Below, in pieces: positions 1 through 8,866 of a stretch of DNA of 22,272 nucleotides (position 1 is its first letter; each line of letters opens with the position of its first letter). The DNA is taken from the NCBI GenBank assembly GCA_029013165.1, contig JAQXMV010000036.1:1-22272 (forward strand). The letters are read 5' to 3'. The stretch comes from Oscillospiraceae bacterium (lineage in GTDB: Bacteria > Bacillota > Clostridia > Oscillospirales > Acutalibacteraceae). The notes beneath the pieces are model-generated. The model was not told the origin of the DNA, did not search any database, and saw only the letters and a list, made by a program, of their open reading frames with translations. The position numbers and the translations under genes are program-made.

Positions 1-794
1 TGTGCCTTGTCGCCGGCGACAAGGCCGATGGTGCCGATGCCGCAGTAGGCATCGAGCACCGTTTCTTTGCCGGTTAACCCGGCAAAGTCGATGGCTGTAT
101 TGTAGAGCTTTTCCGTCTGCACGGGATTGATCTGATAAAAAGACTTGGCGGAGATCCGGAAACGCTTGGAACAGAGAATGTCCTCGATATAGCCGTTGCC
201 GAAAAGCACCGTTTCCTTTTGGCCGAGAACCAGACTGGTTTTTCCGCTGTTGATGTTCCAGATCAAAGTCGTGATCTCCGGATGAAGACCCAGCAGCTCA
301 CTGACAAAGGCATTCTTGCCGGGAAAAACATGACTGCCGGTCACCAACACCACCATGACTTCTCCTGTGGCAAAGCCCCGCTTTACCAGAACATGGCGCA
401 GAAAGCCGCGGCCCGTGTCCTCATTGTAGGCGGTGAGACGGTGCTTGGGCAAAAGCCCCCGGATGTCCGTGATGATCTTGTCTGCCGTCTGATCTTCCAA
501 AAGGCAGGTGTCCACCGGAACAATGTGATGGCTGGAGGACTGATAAACACCCGAAATGATCTTGCCCCGATGAAACCCGAAAGCGGCCTGCACCTTGTTG
601 CGATAATACCGGGGATCCTCCATGGGGATAATCTCACGGACACGGCCAAAGCGGCCAAGGTGCTTGATCGCCTTGGCCTGCTTGTAGCTGAGCTGTTCCC
701 GATAGGTCATATTCTGAAGCTGACAGCCGCCGCACTTTTTATAAAGCGGACAGCCGTTTCCCTTGCCTGCTCTTTTACCGTTTGTTTCTTTCAA
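1..794 (-). CDS. rlmD: 23S rRNA (uracil-5-)-methyltransferase, RlmD/RumA-like, 3' part cut by window edge
   Basis: SAM-dependent methyltransferase expected to make 5-methyluridine in 23S rRNA. About 264 residues are present. The N-terminus has the 4Fe-4S motif CPLYKKCGGCQLQ (residues 16-28), and the expected fourth cysteine sits in VDTCLLEDQ. The last visible residues include DAYCGIGTIGL, the SAM-binding motif I of this family; the catalytic Cys/Glu region lies outside the window. The start is a TTG with AAAGGAG eight bases upstream, and an in-frame TGA just before it rules out a longer product. The protein therefore begins about 15 residues before the Fe-S motif and lacks the N-terminal TRAM domain of E. 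coli RumA. It starts 18 bases after a 36-aa ORF on the same strand. Family assignment is firm; whether the target is U1939, U747 or both cannot be decided. Confidence 0.9.
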   Translation of the reverse strand, partial: MKETNGKRAGKGNGCPLYKKCGGCQLQNMTYREQLSYKQAKAIKHLGRFGRVREIIPMEDPRYYRNKVQAAFGFHRGKIISGVYQSSSHHIVPVDTCLLEDQTADKIITDIRGLLPKHRLTAYNEDTGRGFLRHVLVKRGFATGEVMVVLVTGSHVFPGKNAFVSELLGLHPEITTLIWNINSGKTSLVLGQKETVLFGNGYIEDILCSKRFRISAKSFYQINPVQTEKLYNTAIDFAGLTGKETVLDAYCGIGTIGLVAGDKA

Positions 795-812
795 ATGAAA
801 GCGCTCCTTTTC

Positions 813-923
813 TCAGAGCTTCACGCCGGAATAGCGCTTGACCATTCTGCGAATGGCAAAACGCAGACCGATCACGGTCAGAAGCGCACAGAGGGCGGCG
901 ATGGGTTCACCTTGTTTTTTCAT
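813..923 (-). CDS. 36-aa predicted single-pass membrane peptide
   Basis: A small ORF between lacZ and rlmD. The ATG is preceded by AGGAAGG at good spacing. The product starts MKKQGEPIAALCALLTVIGL and ends in a strongly basic tail (RFAIRRMVKRYSGVKL). That gives one hydrophobic segment, residues 8-20, followed by positive charges, as in a small inner-membrane peptide. It begins 28 bases after the lacZ stop and ends 18 bases before the rlmD start, so it fits tightly into the operon. I do not recognise the family. The case rests on the RBS, the spacing and the composition; it may be a conserved small protein or a chance ORF in a leader. Confidence 0.5.
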   Translation of the reverse strand: MKKQGEPIAALCALLTVIGLRFAIRRMVKRYSGVKL

Positions 924-951
924 GTTGAATCCTTCCTTTCTTGGACGGTGT

Positions 952-3900
952 TTACAGAATAATGGAATAGGAATAATCGTAGTCTCTGTCGGTCTTGTTT
1001 TTGTGCTCCTCGAGGGTATGGGCGCCCCAGCTGTCATAGCCGCCGACACCCATTTGTCTGCAGACGGCTCTGATGTAAAGACGGTCGCTTTCAGGCAGTT
1101 CAAAGGCGTGAGGAGCCTGCTCCAGTTCTTCGGCAGTGTATGGAGAAACATTCAGCTCGATTGCACTGTCAGCTTCAATGGTCAGTTTCTTCTGCGAGCC
1201 TTTGATTTCGGCCACTCTGACACCGGTTCTCTCCCCGTACTCCTGAGGCTTGAGATAAGGCACGAAAAGGTCTTTGATTTTCGTCTCGTAACAGCCGATG
1301 TCGGCGCTGTAATACCGGTCGATATAGTTCTCGTGGGGACCTCTGCCGAGATAACGCAGAGTATCGTATTCGTTTTTCACCGGAATCAACATGGAAACTT
1401 CGGGAATTTCAGACAGTGACGGATCCGGAGAGAAATGATAGTCGATGTGTATGCCCTTGCTGCCAATCGTGTATAGAATCTTTCCGCGGCAGCCGGGCTG
1501 GGTGTGTATGTAGGTGTTGACTTCAACGGTAACCCGGTCTCCGAGGTTCTTCACTGCTTCAATGCCCATCCAGGCGTAATCCCCTGCCTTGCGCCACTGG
1601 GCGCAGCGAACCTCCTGCTTGCTGCCCCTGTCATTGTCTGTCAGGGCGCGCCAGAAGTTCAGACGAATCTCTCCGGCGAGGATCTCCTCGCCTTTCTTTT
1701 TAATGGAATAGATGGCGCCGTTTCTGCGGGAAAAAGATACCTCCAGGTCTCCGCCGTAAACACAGATCGTACCGTAGTTCTTTTTAATTTCCATTTTTTC
1801 CGCCGTAAGGTCGGTCTTATTCCGCTTGAATTCATTGATCACAAACTGCTGACGGGCGATCTTGTGACCGGCTTTCGCCCAGGGCAGAGACTGTCTGAGC
1901 TCAAACATCAGGTTCAGATACCATTCCTCACGCAGACTCACATGGACGCCCAGATCCAGGATCTTGCTTTCGCCGGGCTTGATGTCGGCAATGATATCAC
2001 CGCTTGCCGCCACCTTGTTTTTGCAGATGGCCTGCCAGTGGAGATTAAAAACATTGAGATTGGTGAAAAGAAAATCATTGGTGATTTTGATTTTGCCTTT
2101 TGCGGCGTCGACGGCCGTGAATCTCACATTCTGATAAAGACGCTTCATCTCTAAAATCTTCGGTGACAGGCTTCTGTCAGCAAAGACCAGACCGTTGCCG
2201 CAGAAGCTGCCGTCATGGGTGATCTCTCCGCTGTCGCCGCCGTAGCCGATGAAAGAGGTACCGTCATCTTTTTGGATGCGCACACCCTGATCGACGAAGT
2301 CCCAGACAAAGACGCCGAAAAAGCTCTTGTAACGATCCATAAGCTCCAGATATTTTTCGTTTCCGCCGCAGGAATTGCCCATGGCATGAGAAAACTCGCA
2401 GAGCATCCAGGGCTTTTCGGGATGCTCCTTCATGTCTCTTTCCAGATCCCAGGGCTTCGGATACATCTGGGAATAGACATCGGTGACATTCTTGTCAAAG
2501 TCGAAATGCTCCTTGTCCCAGATGGATTCGTAATGGACCGGACGGGAGGGATCGACCCTGTGGAGATAGTCGTGCATTTTCAGGAAATTTTCGCCGCCGC
2601 TGCACTCGTTGCCCAGGGACCAGATGATGATGCTGGGGTGGTTCTTGTCACGCTCATAAAGGGCGGTGATTCTGTCCATGCAGGAGGGCAGCCATTCCTC
2701 TCTGCCGTCAGGCAGCAGAGGCGTGTCCTCACCCATGAAACGGGTACCGTGAGTTTCCAGGTTGTTTTCGTCAATAACATAAAGGCCGTATTCATCGCAC
2801 AGATCGTACCAATAACTGCTGTTGGGATAGTGGGAGGTACGCACGGCGTTGATATTATGCTGTTTCATGATCAGAATATCCTGCAGCATCATTTCCCGGG
2901 TCACGGCTCTGCCGGTGTCGCAGGAAAATTCGTGGCGGTTGGTGCCCTTGAGCAGGAGGCGTTTGCCGTTGAAATAGAGGACACTGTCCTTGATCTCTAT
3001 ATGCCGGAAGCCGGTTTTGCAGCTGACATATTCCAGATGCTCGCCGCTTTGATCTCTGACGCAGAGCACCACGGTGTAAAGATAGGGATCCTCCGCACTC
3101 CAGGGACGGATAAAGGGCAAAGTGGCTGACAGCTCTGCTTCACTGCCGCCGCTGACGGTGACGCAATCGGTGGCCACAATGGCGCCGTCGGCGTCATAAA
3201 CCGTCATTTCCGCCTCGGTGTGCTCCGTCTCTTTTCCGAGACGAAGCAGGGTTTCGATCTTGCCCTGTTTACATGCCGGTGTATCGGGCAGGGCTTTGAC
3301 GGTGAAGTCGGCCACATACTGCTCATGGGTGGTATAGAGATAAACCTCCCTGAAAATGCCGGCCAGACGGAAGAAGTCCTGATCTTCCATCCAGCTGCCG
3401 GTGCACCAACGGTAAACCTCAACGGCAAGGGTGTTCTCGCCCTCGGTGAGGTAAGGCGTCAGATCAAATTCACTGCTGCGGAAGGTTCCCTCGCTGTAGG
3501 CGATGCGCTGACCGTTGATATAAAGATAATAGGCCGATTCCACACCCTCAAAGCAGACAATGACTCTGCCCTTGGCAAAGCCGGCAGGGAGGGTGAATTT
3601 TTTGATGTAACAGCCCACGGGATTATATTCGGTGGGCGCATAGGGAGGATCCGGCTCCTGAATTTTCTCCCAGGGATACTGCACATTGGCATAGATGGGA
3701 TAATCATAGCCGAGGCACTGCCATGACGAGGGCACCGGAATGCTGTCCCAGTCAGAGGCGTCAAAATCGGGGTTCTGGAAAGTCAGCGACTTTTCACTGT
3801 AATTGCTGAAAAGGCGAAACTTCCACTGACCGCACAGATCATAGCGGCGGCCGGAAGCAGTGCGCTCCCCTTTCTTGGCTTTGTCGCGGTTTTCATAGGG

Positions 3901-3990
3901 TATAAATGTGGCTCTTGAGGGCAGGCGGTTGACGCCGGTGATCTCCGGCCGGTTCTGCCATTCATTGAAGCCGTCTGTTATGTTTATCAT
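952..3990 (-). CDS. lacZ: Beta-galactosidase, glycoside hydrolase family 2 (LacZ type)
   Basis: Hydrolyses terminal beta-galactosides such as lactose in the cytoplasm. The 1012 residues are close to the 1024 of E. coli LacZ, and the domain order matches: sugar-binding jelly roll (about 50-220), two Ig-like domains flanking a TIM barrel (about 335-625), and a C-terminal beta-sandwich (about 740-1010). The acid/base Glu is E462 in WSLGNECSGGEN and the nucleophile is E532 in CEFSHAMGNS; GTNRHEF (349-355) and RTSHYPN (384-390) are also family signatures. There is no signal peptide. The ATG follows GGGAGAAAGG. It lies 40 bases after an ABC permease gene and ahead of the small ORF and rlmD. No sugar transporter or LacI-type regulator is next to it, so the physiological substrate is uncertain. 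Confidence 0.95.
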   Translation of the reverse strand: MINITDGFNEWQNRPEITGVNRLPSRATFIPYENRDKAKKGERTASGRRYDLCGQWKFRLFSNYSEKSLTFQNPDFDASDWDSIPVPSSWQCLGYDYPIYANVQYPWEKIQEPDPPYAPTEYNPVGCYIKKFTLPAGFAKGRVIVCFEGVESAYYLYINGQRIAYSEGTFRSSEFDLTPYLTEGENTLAVEVYRWCTGSWMEDQDFFRLAGIFREVYLYTTHEQYVADFTVKALPDTPACKQGKIETLLRLGKETEHTEAEMTVYDADGAIVATDCVTVSGGSEAELSATLPFIRPWSAEDPYLYTVVLCVRDQSGEHLEYVSCKTGFRHIEIKDSVLYFNGKRLLLKGTNRHEFSCDTGRAVTREMMLQDILIMKQHNINAVRTSHYPNSSYWYDLCDEYGLYVIDENNLETHGTRFMGEDTPLLPDGREEWLPSCMDRITALYERDKNHPSIIIWSLGNECSGGENFLKMHDYLHRVDPSRPVHYESIWDKEHFDFDKNVTDVYSQMYPKPWDLERDMKEHPEKPWMLCEFSHAMGNSCGGNEKYLELMDRYKSFFGVFVWDFVDQGVRIQKDDGTSFIGYGGDSGEITHDGSFCGNGLVFADRSLSPKILEMKRLYQNVRFTAVDAAKGKIKITNDFLFTNLNVFNLHWQAICKNKVAASGDIIADIKPGESKILDLGVHVSLREEWYLNLMFELRQSLPWAKAGHKIARQQFVINEFKRNKTDLTAEKMEIKKNYGTICVYGGDLEVSFSRRNGAIYSIKKKGEEILAGEIRLNFWRALTDNDRGSKQEVRCAQWRKAGDYAWMGIEAVKNLGDRVTVEVNTYIHTQPGCRGKILYTIGSKGIHIDYHFSPDPSLSEIPEVSMLIPVKNEYDTLRYLGRGPHENYIDRYYSADIGCYETKIKDLFVPYLKPQEYGERTGVRVAEIKGSQKKLTIEADSAIELNVSPYTAEELEQAPHAFELPESDRLYIRAVCRQMGVGGYDSWGAHTLEEHKNKTDRDYDYSYSIIL

Positions 3991-4030
3991 TGCCTTTCTC
4001 CCTTTTGTTCAAACTATGTAAAGTATTGCT

Positions 4031-4852
4031 TTATTTCAGGTTGACCTTGTGTTCCATGATATAGCCCGTGGCGAAAAGCAGTCCCAGGGCGATGATTCCG
4101 GAAAAAATCGTTCCGCCGACGCCGTAGGAAAGAAGCACATTCTCCACCTCAAACATATTTTTGAAAGCGAAGAACACCCTGTCCGTGGCCACATTAAAGG
4201 TCAGCGGCAGTGCCTCGGTGAGCTTGTTGCCGATACTGCTTGTCAGGAAGAAAACACCGAAAAAGACCAGTCCGCCGAAGAGCTTCGGATGAGACTGCAA
4301 AGGCCGTGTATTGGCGACAGTGACGCTGAAATAGACAAAACCCACATAGGTGAGAATAGTGAGTATAGCAAGCAGGGCAACCATCAGAACCACCTGAATC
4401 AGGACAGCCTTGGAGGGCAGCAGTTCCATCAGTCCGCTGACGGCGAAAACGCCCATGATGCTGTCGAGCATACCCTCGGACTTATCCTTGGCATAAAGGA
4501 AAATCAAAAGGTAAGTGGCCGCCATAATGAGAAAGCTGACGACAATCCACAGAAAGGACACGATGACCTTGGAAAGCAACAGCGTACTGCACTTGACGGG
4601 GAGGGTAAAGGTGAGATAGCCCTGTCTGCCGTAAAGGGTGTCATAGAAATTTTTGATCACGGAAACCAGCGTGACAACAACGGAGGCGATGCCCGCCACA
4701 TAGAGAGCAAAACATCCGGTGACGCCCAGCCATGTGGAATTGGCGATCAGGGCAATGCCCGTGATCAGGGCAAAAATCGCCGTCACGCCGTAAATGACCA
4801 TCGTATAGCGGGCGGAGTGTTTGATCTCGTATTTGAGCAGTTTACCAAGCAT
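4031..4852 (-). CDS. ABC-2-type transporter permease
   Basis: Membrane subunit of an ABC exporter, 273 aa, with about six predicted membrane helices (roughly 17-38, 42-65, 95-120, 148-178, 191-206, 242-265). The segment NFYDTLYGRQGYLTFTLPV (68-86) resembles a loop common in clostridial ABC-2 permeases. I chose the ATG at 4852 because AAGGAGG lies upstream at good spacing; a longer reading frame exists but only runs back inside the ATPase gene in another frame. The start overlaps the end of the ATPase gene by 11 bases, which points to translational coupling and a two-subunit transporter. Substrate unknown: such pairs can export peptides or lipids, or act in envelope stress, and nothing here decides. 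Confidence 0.85.
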   Translation of the reverse strand: MLGKLLKYEIKHSARYTMVIYGVTAIFALITGIALIANSTWLGVTGCFALYVAGIASVVVTLVSVIKNFYDTLYGRQGYLTFTLPVKCSTLLLSKVIVSFLWIVVSFLIMAATYLLIFLYAKDKSEGMLDSIMGVFAVSGLMELLPSKAVLIQVVLMVALLAILTILTYVGFVYFSVTVANTRPLQSHPKLFGGLVFFGVFFLTSSIGNKLTEALPLTFNVATDRVFFAFKNMFEVENVLLSYGVGGTIFSGIIALGLLFATGYIMEHKVNLK

Positions 4853-5543
4853 AGCTGAATACCTCCTTAAAGACCTCTTCGACGGTCTTTCCTTTTTCCC
4901 GGATCTCGTCCACATGAGAGTTGACGATGACCTTGCCCTGACTGATCATGAGCACGCGATCAAAGATTCTTTCCACATCGTTGATCAGATGGGTGGAAAT
5001 CAGAACGCTGGCGTCCTTGGCATAATTATTCATGATCAGATCGAGTATGGCGCTTCGCGCCGCCGGATCCAGTCCACCCAGAGGTTCGTCGAGAATATAG
5101 AGCTTGGCTCTGCGGCACATCACGAGGATCAGACTGAGCTTTTCCTGCTGACCCTTGGACATGGTCTTGAGTCTCTGATGGGGGTCAAGGCCGAATTCCG
5201 TGACCATGGAGATGGCCTTATCCTTATCAAAATCCTCATAAAAATCGGCAAAGTAGCTGATGGCGTCAGTGGGCTTCATCCAGTCGGGAAGATAAGATTT
5301 GTCCGGCAGAAAAGCCACGATGCTTTTGGTGTGGACGCCCGGTTCCTCATTGTCGATCCGGACCATGCCGTTGTGATCCTTGATCAGACCTGTCAATATT
5401 TTGATCAGTGTGGTTTTGCCGCAGCCGTTGGGGCCCAGCAAACCGACAATAGAGCCCTCTTCAATGGAAAAGGAAACATTGTCGAGAACGACTTTTTTAC
5501 CGTAGGACTTATTAAGGCCCTCGACCTGAATAATGTTAGACAT
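4842..5543 (-). CDS. ABC transporter ATP-binding protein
   Basis: ATPase subunit, 233 aa, that powers the adjacent permease. Walker A is GPNGCGKTT (37-45), the signature is the variant MSKGQQEK (128-135) rather than LSGGQ, Walker B is LYILDEP (148-154), the D-loop is GGLDP (156-160) and the switch His is H185 in ISTHL. The ATG at 5543 sits six bases after AAAGGTG. A GTG three codons earlier overlaps that ribosome binding site and is unlikely to be the start. The gene overlaps the permease by 11 bases and lies 63 bases after the P-type-ATPase-like gene, with no terminator between. Closest in type to single-domain exporters of the YtrB/BcrA kind; no GntR regulator is seen nearby. Confidence 0.93.
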   Translation of the reverse strand: MSNIIQVEGLNKSYGKKVVLDNVSFSIEEGSIVGLLGPNGCGKTTLIKILTGLIKDHNGMVRIDNEEPGVHTKSIVAFLPDKSYLPDWMKPTDAISYFADFYEDFDKDKAISMVTEFGLDPHQRLKTMSKGQQEKLSLILVMCRRAKLYILDEPLGGLDPAARSAILDLIMNNYAKDASVLISTHLINDVERIFDRVLMISQGKVIVNSHVDEIREKGKTVEEVFKEVFSYAW

Positions 5544-5606
5544 AATAATCACCTTTCGGATTTCGTTTGATTTATCTTTCAGACTGTTCCGCCGGAAGCG
5601 GAGACA

Positions 5607-7955
5607 TTATCTTTCTGACAGGAAGAGTGAGGCCGCGCTCCACAGGAGCTTCAGGCCAATGATCACAAAGGGGTTAAACAGGGCGGAAACATCGAGAAGC
5701 ACCGCCATAATCAATGCGGCAAAAGCGATGATCTGTCCGGCCACATGGAGCCAGAGCAGAAACTTGTCCTTGACGCACATCTCATGGGCGCCCACAGCGA
5801 GGGCAAAAACGCCTTTTTTCCGCGTAACGCAAATCAGGGAGTTTTCCGTGCGCATGGAACGGTTGAGGCGATATTCCTGCATAATTTCTCTGCCGTGAGC
5901 CGAAAGGAGCTTGACACAGGAGACATCACTGCCGAGCTTGGCGGCGATCATCGCCTCGGAAAAGGCCGGCTCCTTTGAAGTCAGCAGCAGAATCAGACCG
6001 GACTTAGCAAAACCGACGGCTCCCCGGCGTGCCGGGGGAATCACGCTGTAAGCGGCAAGAAAGGTGGCGCAGATTTCTCCGTCAACGGCGAGATACATGG
6101 CACATTTTCCTGCGGCGTAGGCTTTTTCCTCTTTCTTTGACGGTGCGGCGATATCATGCTTGAGGAGGATTTTTCTGCCGCCGAGAAGCACATCTCGGCC
6201 GGCCACTGTGGCGCGATAGCCGAGACCGGGCATAAAGGTGAGATCCTCCGCCTCCGGCAGAGAGCCGTCCAGGCTCTGCTCAAAATCATCGAAACAAGCC
6301 GAAAGCATGGAGCCGCTGTCCTTGAGGACGGAAGCGGCCAGCACAGCCGCGTCGTTTCGGCTCAGCGGCGCGCCGCGAACCGTACGGAAACGGGAAACAT
6401 TGACGGTGAAAATATCGCTGATATCCATGGCAACAGCCGTGGCACCGTCCATCAACAGCAGGCCGTCAAAGGCAGTTACGGCGGCGCCGGAAAGCTGCAG
6501 GCGCCTGTTGGCGCGCAGCATAAATGCGCATCTGGCCGTTTCACACAGAGAGCTGCCGCAAAGGCACAGACAGCAGACGATGGCCATGACGAAGAAAGCG
6601 GCGTCACGGGTTCTGGCGGCTAAAATAATGCCGGTGATGACGGCGGCAACAATGACGCTGACATTGAGGAAGCTGAAAAACCGAACCTCCCCCTGTCTCT
6701 GTCCCATGTCGCCGTTGAGGCCGCTGATGGTTTCGGCTTTGGCGCAATAGAGCACCTTTTCCCTGCCCTTTTTGGTCAGTCCTCCGGCGAGAATATCACA
6801 GTCGCTTTTGGTCTCCACGGGATGAATACTGGTAATGCCGCGGCTTTTCGCCACCAGGGCAATATTAGCAAGAGCTGTTTTGGATTTGAGCATACGGTTG
6901 AGAGTGGCGGCCGCAAAGGCGAAAACACCGAAAACCGTATATATTTTCATACCCGGCTGTCCCACCGCCGAAAGAGCCACGGTGACGGCGTCCTGAATGA
7001 GCAGGAAAACCAGCAGCAGGATCAGAGCCGTGTCGCTATTGGGACGGAAGGTGCGCAGAGAATGAAAGGCGCTGACAAGGCTGTCATAGGCCGCGCCGGC
7101 AGAAGCCAGCAAAACCACAGCGTTCAGCAGGCCATAAACCGCCGCCTTTTTGGCAAAGAGAAACTCGAGAGGATTGCCTGCGGCATAAAATGACGGCAGG
7201 AAGTAAAGCACCGCCGCGGCAACAAACAAGACGCCCTGAAGAATCAGACGGTTTTTTTCGCTTTTATATTCCCGTAAAAGGCTGTTGCTTTTTTCTTTCG
7301 CCGCCATGAGCAGTTCCTCCCTTTTTCGCTTTTTCGCTTTGTCTATCATATCGTCGGCACTTTTTCCGTCGCCGTGAAAAACGCCTTTTTTCTTTTTCTT
7401 TTCGGATCTTTCCACGGCCTGGAAAATATCCTCGCCGTCGCGCACAGACACTCTGTCGGCAACATTACCCTTACCCTCACCGCTGGGTACGGCTTCCAGC
7501 AGGGTCTTGTCGGAGGCTTTTTTGGAAAGCACGCGGAAATTCTGCATGAACTTTTTCCGGTTCTTGTCCGGCTTGCCGGCAGTGTCGAGATAGGTCTCGT
7601 ACTGATGATATTCCTCGGGGAGATTTTCGTCGGCGAAGTTGCTTTGTTCGATTGCTTCTTCATTTTGAAATATCTCCGGCGAATCCGAGGAGGAAATGGG
7701 CTTGATGCCCAGAGAAAGCAGCAGCTCATCAAAGTTTCCCACGAGCTCACTGCCGCCGAGATTTTCCGCCTGTGCAGAGGAAAATACGCCGCCGAAAGCG
7801 GAATCGGTTTCCCTTTCCGGCTCCTCCCGGGCAATATCCCCGGCGGTGACGGCTTTCTCGGACGGAGACTGCGGCACCGTGTCCTCGGCAGAGGGCTCCT
7901 CTGCCCGGATGGCCGCCTCGTCCTCACCGAGAGGCTGATTGATTATTTCTGACAT
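5607..7955 (-). CDS. P-type-ATPase-like membrane protein with degenerate catalytic motifs (predicted pseudoenzyme)
   Basis: 782 aa, not recognised as a characterised family. Residues 1-215 are hydrophilic, acidic and probably disordered, with a Lys-rich stretch near 185-215. Membrane helices follow at about 238-256, 271-290, 308-330 and 337-353, then a short soluble stretch (355-425), two helices (428-447, 452-468), a soluble part (470-730) and two helices (733-754, 757-779). This 4+2+2 arrangement is that of P1B-type metal ATPases. The soluble part aligns in order: CLCGS (463-467) where CPC is expected, AMDISDIFT (509-517) for the DKTGTLT loop, GLGYRATVAGRDVLLGGRKIL (577-597) for the nucleotide-domain strand pair, and LLLTSKEPAF (656-665) for the TGDN hinge. 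The Asp survives as D511, but Lys, TGE and GDN are gone. ATP-driven transport is therefore unlikely; a regulatory or structural role is inference. The start follows GGAAAGGA. Confidence 0.75.
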   Translation of the reverse strand: MSEIINQPLGEDEAAIRAEEPSAEDTVPQSPSEKAVTAGDIAREEPERETDSAFGGVFSSAQAENLGGSELVGNFDELLLSLGIKPISSSDSPEIFQNEEAIEQSNFADENLPEEYHQYETYLDTAGKPDKNRKKFMQNFRVLSKKASDKTLLEAVPSGEGKGNVADRVSVRDGEDIFQAVERSEKKKKKGVFHGDGKSADDMIDKAKKRKREELLMAAKEKSNSLLREYKSEKNRLILQGVLFVAAAVLYFLPSFYAAGNPLEFLFAKKAAVYGLLNAVVLLASAGAAYDSLVSAFHSLRTFRPNSDTALILLLVFLLIQDAVTVALSAVGQPGMKIYTVFGVFAFAAATLNRMLKSKTALANIALVAKSRGITSIHPVETKSDCDILAGGLTKKGREKVLYCAKAETISGLNGDMGQRQGEVRFFSFLNVSVIVAAVITGIILAARTRDAAFFVMAIVCCLCLCGSSLCETARCAFMLRANRRLQLSGAAVTAFDGLLLMDGATAVAMDISDIFTVNVSRFRTVRGAPLSRNDAAVLAASVLKDSGSMLSACFDDFEQSLDGSLPEAEDLTFMPGLGYRATVAGRDVLLGGRKILLKHDIAAPSKKEEKAYAAGKCAMYLAVDGEICATFLAAYSVIPPARRGAVGFAKSGLILLLTSKEPAFSEAMIAAKLGSDVSCVKLLSAHGREIMQEYRLNRSMRTENSLICVTRKKGVFALAVGAHEMCVKDKFLLWLHVAGQIIAFAALIMAVLLDVSALFNPFVIIGLKLLWSAASLFLSER

Positions 7956-7999
7956 TTTTGCTATGTCCTTTCCGTTGTGTTCTTAGCCGAAGCTTCGGA

Positions 8000-8779
8000 T
8001 CAGTTTTTCGGCTGTTTTGCCGGCAGACCGAGCCGCTGGCGCGCCACCTCATACATCATGACGCTGGCGGCAACGCTGGCATTGAGAGAGGTGATTTTTC
8101 CCCTCATGGGCAGAGAAAGCACGAAATCGCTCTTTTCCTTGACAAGGCGGCTGACGCCCCTGCCCTCGGAGCCAACGATTAATGCCACGCCACCGGAAAA
8201 ATCCGTCTGACACCAGGGCTGACCGTCCATGTCGGCGCAGTAAATCCACAGGCCGCGGTCTTTCAGCTCTTCGAGAGTCGAGGCGATATTGCCCACTCTT
8301 GCCACGGGGACATATTCCACGGCTCCTGCCGAAGCCTTGCCCACCGCCCAGGTCAGGGAGGCATTTCTGCGCTTGGGGATAATGACGCCGTGGGCGCCGG
8401 TGCACTCCGCCGTGCGGATAACGGCGCCGAGATTGTGGGGATCCTCCAGTTCATCACAGACGATGATAAAGGGCTCTTCGCCTCTTTCGGCGGCGAGAGC
8501 AAAGATATCGTCCACGCTGGCATATTCATGGGCGGCGGCATAGGCCGCAACGCCCTGATGGTTGCCCTGACCGCACATGAAATCCAGCTTCTTTTTGTCG
8601 ACCTCTTTGACGACGATGCCTTTTTCTTTACATTCGGCGATGATTCTGCCGACGGAGCCGTTTCTTTCCCCTCTGACAACCAGTAAGGTGTCGATGGCTC
8701 TACCGTTTCTCAGGGCCTCACTGACGGCATTTCTGCCGATGATCAGATCGTTATTTTCTCTTTCGTTTGTCTTTTCCAT
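8000..8779 (-). CDS. rlmB: SpoU/TrmH-family 2'-O-ribose RNA methyltransferase (RlmB-like)
   Basis: Predicted SAM-dependent 2'-O-methyltransferase acting on 23S rRNA (G2251 in E. coli RlmB); 259 aa. An N-terminal L30e-like substrate domain (about 12-84, beginning IIGRNAVSEAL) precedes a SPOUT knot domain (104-250). Motif 1 is DPHNLGAVIRTAE (113-125), motif 2 LIVGSEGRGVS (200-210), motif 3 LPMRGKITSLNASVAAS (223-239), so N116, R122, E206 and N233 are intact. I chose the ATG at 8779 over one 18 codons upstream because family homology begins just after it and GGAGA lies upstream. First gene of the minus-strand run; it ends 44 bases before the P-type-ATPase-like gene. A related rRNA or tRNA site cannot be excluded, as the TrmH family is broad. 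Confidence 0.88.
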   Translation of the reverse strand: MEKTNERENNDLIIGRNAVSEALRNGRAIDTLLVVRGERNGSVGRIIAECKEKGIVVKEVDKKKLDFMCGQGNHQGVAAYAAAHEYASVDDIFALAAERGEEPFIIVCDELEDPHNLGAVIRTAECTGAHGVIIPKRRNASLTWAVGKASAGAVEYVPVARVGNIASTLEELKDRGLWIYCADMDGQPWCQTDFSGGVALIVGSEGRGVSRLVKEKSDFVLSLPMRGKITSLNASVAASVMMYEVARQRLGLPAKQPKN

Positions 8780-8866
8780 AATAATATATATCTCCGTGGG
8801 GATGAAATACCCGGCAGCTTCCCGCAGAAGCAAAACACCGGGGAAAATATGCTTATAATCTGATAA

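Noticed and set aside
219..962. 247-codon plus-strand frame opposite rlmD
   Set aside because: The minus strand encodes the Fe-S motif and SAM motif of RlmD; the plus frame has no recognisable domain.
2215..3129. 304-codon open frame on the plus strand inside lacZ
   Set aside because: Antisense shadow of a clearly identified GH2 enzyme, with no family motifs.
4853..4915. Upstream extension of the ABC permease by 21 codons
   Set aside because: The added residues only re-read the ATPase gene in another frame, whereas a strong AGGAGG precedes the ATG at 4852.
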